A stretch of 26,133 nt of DNA from an uncultured Veillonella sp. (GTDB lineage: Bacteria > Bacillota > Negativicutes > Veillonellales > Veillonellaceae). The notes below the pieces were generated by a model that saw nothing but the letters and a program-made list of their open reading frames with translations, searched no databases and was not told the origin of the DNA. This document shows positions 22,765 to 26,133 of this stretch, piece by piece; positions within the stretch are counted from its first letter, which is position 1; every line of letters starts with the position of its first letter. The stretch covers positions 1 through 26,133 of the forward strand of contig NZ_CALLVP010000079.1 in the NCBI RefSeq assembly GCF_938010505.1, given 5' to 3'. The position numbers were made by a program, and so were the translations under genes.

Positions 22765-22879
22765 AGGTATATAAGTTAAGTAAATATCTTATATTTTTAT
22801 TATATAGTACATTATGTGGTATTTTTTACGTATATAGATTGACATTATTTTGGCATTAGATTGACTTTGGAGGTTTATC

Positions 22880-23551
22880 GTGAGACGCCCTGCTACAGAT
22901 ATTAATACAAAACAGCGCCGTATATTAGACTTTATAAAAGATTCATTACATAATGAATATCGTTGTCCTACAGTTCGTGAAATCTGTACACATGTAGGGC
23001 TAAGCTCCACTTCTACTGTTCAATCTCATTTGAATGCGCTAGAAAAATTTGGCTATATTAAACGTGATCCAAATAAAAATCGTGCTATTACCGTTTTAGA
23101 AGATATTAAACCTTCTATCTCAGTAGCTGGTAATGAAACGTCTAGCTCTGATAACTTTGAGTTTTTAGGTGCAGGTCTTAAACAAGTACCTCTTATCGGT
23201 ACTGTACAAGCAGGTATGCCTATTACTGCGGTGGAAAACTTAGAGTCCACGCTTACATTGCCAGTTCAATTGACTGGTGATTCCGATTGTTTCTTACTTC
23301 GTGTTCAAGGCGAATCTATGATGAATATCGGTATGTATGAAGGTGATATGCTTATCGTACGCCATCAAAATACAGCTAATAATGGCGACGTAGTTGTAGC
23401 ACGTATCGATGATGAAGCTACAGTAAAACGTTTTTACAAAGAAAATGGTCACATTCGTTTGCAGCCTGAAAATGATGATTTTGATCCAATTATTGTAGAT
23501 GATTGTCATATTGAGGGCCTCGTAATCGGTCTTGTACGAGATAGAATATAA
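22880..23551 (+). CDS. lexA: SOS-response repressor and self-cleaving protease LexA
   Basis: A DNA-binding repressor of DNA-damage genes that inactivates itself when bound to RecA filaments. It has 223 residues. The N-terminal winged helix includes KQRRILDFIKDSL and the recognition region PTVREICTHVGLSSTSTVQSHL (30-51). The self-cleavage site is Ala111-Gly112 (GTVQAGMP). The catalytic dyad is Ser146 (GESMMNIGMYEGD) and Lys183 (EATVKRFYK), as in the S24 peptidase domain. The start is GTG at 22880, supported by GGAGGT at 22869-22874 and the normal LexA N-terminus. A linker slightly longer than usual (residues ~73-100) is Ser-rich. It is controlled by the three LexA boxes upstream and divergent from the yneA-like gene. 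Confidence 0.97.
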   Translation: MRRPATDINTKQRRILDFIKDSLHNEYRCPTVREICTHVGLSSTSTVQSHLNALEKFGYIKRDPNKNRAITVLEDIKPSISVAGNETSSSDNFEFLGAGLKQVPLIGTVQAGMPITAVENLESTLTLPVQLTGDSDCFLLRVQGESMMNIGMYEGDMLIVRHQNTANNGDVVVARIDDEATVKRFYKENGHIRLQPENDDFDPIIVDDCHIEGLVIGLVRDRI

Positions 23552-23557
23552 ACAAAA

Positions 23558-23587
23558 GAACGGCAACATATTGTTGCCGTTTTTTTG
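23558..23587. terminator. Bidirectional terminator after lexA
   Basis: ACGGCAACA (23560-23568) pairs with TGTTGCCGT (23572-23580), followed by a T-run to 23587. An A-rich left flank lets it also end the minus-strand pan operon. Confidence 0.88.
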
Positions 23588-23608
23588 TTACATGTATAAA
23601 GTTTATTT

Positions 23609-24544
23609 TTAATGTAAACTATTTTCTCTCCGTAGAGTAGCAAAAATAGCACCTGATATATTATGCCATACACTAAAAATCGCCCCTACTAACGTTGCTA
23701 ATGGATTTAATGCAAAATTTGTTGCTGCCAATGTTACGGCTAAACCACTATTCTGCATTCCTACCTCTATTGCTAGCGCTGTAGTTTTATCATATCTTAA
23801 TTTAAGCAGTGCTCCTACACCTAAGCCTAGTAGTAGACCTAGTATATTATGTATACCAACAACAATAAGTGTTTCAAGTCCAGAAATCAATAGTTTATCC
23901 TTGTTGATAGCAATAATGGCTGCTATTAATAGTATAATAGCTATCATTGAGAAGATAGGACTAATACTAGTTAAAGTATTAATATGTGATTTACATACAT
24001 ATTGGATTACAGCACCCAATAAGATTGGCACAACAATAACTTTTACCATAGTAATCATCATAGGTAGTACTTGAACATCTACCCATGCGCCACCGATATA
24101 TAGGATTAATAATGGTGTAACTATGGGAGCTATTAATGTTGAAGTAATTGTCATTCCTACAGATAAAGGGACATCACCATTGGCAATATAGGTTATAACA
24201 TTACTGGCTGTTCCACCAGGACAACAACCTACTAATATAACACCAATAACAATATCCGGTGATAAGGTAAATATATGGCAAATTCCCCAAGCTAATAGAG
24301 GCATTATTGTATATTGTGCAAGTACACCAATACAAATATCTTTTGGATGCCTAAGGATACTACATAAGCTTTCAAACTTAATAGTAAGCCCCATGCCAAA
24401 CATGGCTATACCAAGTAAAAATGGTGTATAAGCGATTGCCCAAGTAAAGTATTCTGGTACTATATAGGCAATAGATGAAAATCCTAGGATTATAAAAATC
24501 AAGTATTTGGAAAGAACGTTGTTGAGTGTAAGTAAATGATTCAT
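23609..24544 (-). CDS. panS: BASS-family transporter, probable pantoate/ketopantoate importer PanS
   Basis: A 311-residue integral membrane protein of the bile acid:sodium symporter family, with about nine to ten hydrophobic segments. Family signatures are GIAMFGMGLTIK, VGCCPGGTASNVITYIANGDVPLSV and near the end EVGMQNSGLAVTLA, the two crossover-helix motifs. It starts 11 bp after panC in the same operon, and PanS of Salmonella, a member of this family, is known to import ketopantoate. The operon position therefore favours a pantothenate precursor as substrate rather than bile acids. No panB or panE is in this cluster. The gene ends at a terminator shared with lexA. Family is certain; substrate is inferred. 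Confidence 0.88.
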   Translation of the reverse strand: MNHLLTLNNVLSKYLIFIILGFSSIAYIVPEYFTWAIAYTPFLLGIAMFGMGLTIKFESLCSILRHPKDICIGVLAQYTIMPLLAWGICHIFTLSPDIVIGVILVGCCPGGTASNVITYIANGDVPLSVGMTITSTLIAPIVTPLLILYIGGAWVDVQVLPMMITMVKVIVVPILLGAVIQYVCKSHINTLTSISPIFSMIAIILLIAAIIAINKDKLLISGLETLIVVGIHNILGLLLGLGVGALLKLRYDKTTALAIEVGMQNSGLAVTLAATNFALNPLATLVGAIFSVWHNISGAIFATLRRENSLH

Positions 24545-24555
24545 AACTTCTTTCC

Positions 24556-25398
24556 TTATTTTGGATCGTATGAGAAGTTATCGATAAGTCGTGTAGAACC
24601 AATATATATAGCCATAGCCACTAATACTGGGGCAGTAACCTCTTGTACAGGTTGCATAGTCTTAGCATCAACAACTGAAATATAATCTATTTTAGCAAGT
24701 GGTTCGGTTTGTATTGTTTCTGTCATAGTATCAATGATACATTTAGCAGGACACCCATATTGTATAGTTTGTTTTCCCAATTGAATAGCTTTATACAATA
24801 TGGTAGCGGCTTTCCGTTCTTCACAAGATAAATATGTATTACGAGAAGATTTTGCTAAACCATCTTCTTCACGAACAATGGGAACGCCAATAATATTAAC
24901 AGGAAAATTTAAATCAAAGACCATTTTACGTATAATGGCTAGTTGCTGTGCATCTTTTTCACCAAAATACGAATTTGTTGGTTGAATAATATTAAAGAAT
25001 TTTGCTACCACAGTGCAAACGCCTTTAAAGTGAATTGGTCTGCGAATACCACACAATGTATCAGATAAATCCGTAATATTTACAAATGCTTTTTTATCTT
25101 GGTACATTTCCTCCGGATTTGGAGTAAAAATAAGATCGACACCATGTGATTCACATAACTTTTTATCGCTATTAATATCACGAGGATAAGTACTTAAGTC
25201 TTCATTTTCTCCAAATTGAATAGGATTTACAAATATAGAGACAATGACCTTATCGTTATATTTTCTAGCTTGATCTATTAATGCAGCATGTCCTTCATGT
25301 AAGAATCCCATAGTTGGTACAAAACCAATTGAGTAACCTTCTTTTCTCCAGCTATTTACTGTATTCCGTACATTTTCGATAGTTGTTATAACATCCAT
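24556..25398 (-). CDS. panC: Pantothenate synthetase
   Basis: Joins pantoate and beta-alanine in an ATP-dependent reaction to give pantothenate, the coenzyme A precursor. It has 280 residues, a standard length. Diagnostic sequences are PTMGFLHEGH (28-37, the HIGH-type nucleotide motif), SIFVNPIQFGENEDLSTYPR, the substrate-binding FGEKDAQQLAIIRKMV, and GLAKSSRNTYLS (KMSKS equivalent). The final residues IYIGSTRLIDN are also typical. A GGAGG site (complement near 25406) precedes the ATG. The middle gene of the panD-panC-panS operon, 70 bp after panD. Beta-alanine would come from PanD in the same operon; pantoate must come from elsewhere or by import. Confidence 0.96.
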   Translation of the reverse strand: MDVITTIENVRNTVNSWRKEGYSIGFVPTMGFLHEGHAALIDQARKYNDKVIVSIFVNPIQFGENEDLSTYPRDINSDKKLCESHGVDLIFTPNPEEMYQDKKAFVNITDLSDTLCGIRRPIHFKGVCTVVAKFFNIIQPTNSYFGEKDAQQLAIIRKMVFDLNFPVNIIGVPIVREEDGLAKSSRNTYLSCEERKAATILYKAIQLGKQTIQYGCPAKCIIDTMTETIQTEPLAKIDYISVVDAKTMQPVQEVTAPVLVAMAIYIGSTRLIDNFSYDPK

Positions 25399-25468
25399 TA
25401 TATTCCTCCGTTATATTGTAAATACGAAGATAGTCCTATACAGTCTACTGTAATTCGATCAATGACAA

Positions 25469-25861
25469 TTATTTTTGATCAACTAATAAACCATGTTTCT
25501 CATAGTTTTTTATATGACTTATCTTGTTATTGTTATCTACAAATACAACGAGAGGATTATGGCTCTCAACTTCTCGTTCATCAAGCTGTGCATAACACAT
25601 GATAATTATCTTATCATGTACTTGTACATGTCGTGCGGCAGCACCATTTAAGCATATAACACCACTACCTGCTTCTCCGGCTATAGTATATGTACTAAAA
25701 CGCGCTCCATTATTAATGTTTACAATTTGAACTTGTTCATATTCTCGTATTCCAGATGCATTCAATAAATCTGTATCAATTGTAATGCTCCCTACATAAT
25801 CAAGTTCTGCTTGTGTCACAGTAGCTCTGTGAATTTTACCTTTTAACATTGTTAGTATCAT
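25469..25861 (-). CDS. panD: Aspartate 1-decarboxylase (pyruvoyl type)
   Basis: Makes beta-alanine from L-aspartate for pantothenate synthesis. The 130-residue proenzyme self-cleaves at Gly24-Ser25 (YVGSITID), turning the Ser into the pyruvoyl cofactor. TMLKGKIHRATVTQAELDYVGS at the N-terminus and VICLNGAAARHVQVHDKIIIM are the family signatures; Tyr58 (STYTI) is the usual catalytic-site residue. Translation starts at 25861, with AAGGAG upstream and the four residues before MLKGK matching relatives. First gene of the operon, with a leader of ~115 nt behind a predicted extended -10 promoter. Maturation factor genes such as panZ are not present, and none is needed in Firmicutes. Confidence 0.96.
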   Translation of the reverse strand: MILTMLKGKIHRATVTQAELDYVGSITIDTDLLNASGIREYEQVQIVNINNGARFSTYTIAGEAGSGVICLNGAAARHVQVHDKIIIMCYAQLDEREVESHNPLVVFVDNNNKISHIKNYEKHGLLVDQK

Positions 25862-25983
25862 GCTAAACTCCTTGTGTTTTAAATGTACCCGCCATTTTGG
25901 TCGGTTCGAACTTTCACAATTTGTCTGTTTATCATGAATTAACAGTAGACTAGAGTATAGTTAAAAATACTATCTCCAGAGAA

Positions 25984-25992
25984 ATTATACCA
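25984..25992 (-). promoter_or_regulatory. Promoter of the panD-panC-panS operon
   Basis: On the minus strand TGGTATAAT gives a perfect -10 with a TGn extension, ~120 bp before panD. No strong -35 is seen. The leader between it and panD (25862-25976) holds only a small ATAGT/ACTAT hairpin and no riboswitch class I recognise. Confidence 0.6.
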
Positions 25993-26085
25993 CAATTATA
26001 AATTTTTACACTAAAATACAATTAATATAATACAAATAATGTCACTATAATCAAAAATAACAGTAAGATTGTAGTATAAAATCAT

Positions 26086-26133
26086 AACCACCCGTAAAAC
26101 GGGTGGTTTGCTCTGACCCTATAAGGGTCTTTC
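26086..26133. mobile_element. Tandem hairpins resembling an IS200/IS605-type element end (partial)
   Basis: Two adjacent perfect hairpins are present. The first has a 10-bp stem (26086-26095 with 26099-26108) and an AAA loop. The second has a 6-bp stem (26115-26120 with 26124-26129) and an ATA loop. The GGGTGG...GACCC...GGGTC layout is like the subterminal hairpins of IS200/IS605 (tnpB-type) elements as I remember them. The window ends 4 bases later, so neither transposase nor TnpB is visible. If correct, the element lies to the right and its end falls close to 26080, in the panD upstream region. Confidence 0.45.

Noticed and set aside
1..26133. CRISPR arrays, tRNA and rRNA genes
   Set aside because: No regularly spaced direct repeats and no cloverleaf or rRNA-like sequence were noticed on reading both strands.

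Overview
The window is AT-rich bacterial chromosome. A Gram-positive-type replicative polymerase (PolC), a Bacillus-type LexA box and a divergent lexA/yneA pair place it in the Firmicutes. The gene repertoire (PoxB-type pyruvate oxidase, clustered riboflavin genes, MTA/SAH salvage) fits a Negativicute, most likely Veillonella or a close relative. That genus call is inference from gene content. The sequence is mostly ordinary chromosome. Only the far right edge, and perhaps an orphan tyrosine recombinase, hint at mobile DNA.

Layout, left to right. (1) 1-2116: the 3' end of polC and two small AT-rich genes of unknown role. (2) 2150-3892, minus strand: PoxB, a quinone-dependent pyruvate oxidase. 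(3) 4137-8024: a complete riboflavin operon, ribD-ribE-ribBA-ribH, led by an FMN riboswitch and an intrinsic terminator. (4) 8088-9119: the redox chaperone Hsp33 as a single transcription unit. (5) 9171-13822: four genes for recycling the nucleoside by-products of S-adenosylmethionine: a phosphorylase of the MTAP/MTIP family, methylthioribose-1-phosphate isomerase, an S-adenosylhomocysteine hydrolase homologue and an MTA/SAH deaminase. A lipoprotein gene follows. (6) 14638-18269: a methyltransferase, a DUF1848 protein with a C-terminal radical-SAM-like cysteine triad, and a HAD phosphatase with a DUF4241 partner. (7) 18376-21140: a small unannotated membrane peptide, a run of hairpins, a PAP2 phosphatase and a VanW lipoprotein. 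(8) 21247-23587: an orphan tyrosine recombinase, then a divergent SOS module (yneA-like / lexA) with three LexA boxes. (9) 23609-25861, minus strand: panD-panC-panS. (10) 26086-26133: two adjacent hairpins resembling an IS200/IS605-type element end.

The most interesting reading is region 5. The phosphorylase has Asn where adenine-specific MTA phosphorylases have Asp. The SahH homologue has Lys where canonical SahH has the Glu/Gln that contacts the adenine amino group. A deaminase for the same nucleosides is encoded in the same run. Together they suggest that MTA and SAH are deaminated first and recycled as inosyl compounds (MTI and SIH), rather than by the adenosyl route that standard annotation would assign. 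Other points worth following are the tightly wired lexA/yneA region, a pantothenate operon with a BASS transporter but no panB, and the 49-residue membrane peptide at 18376-18525.
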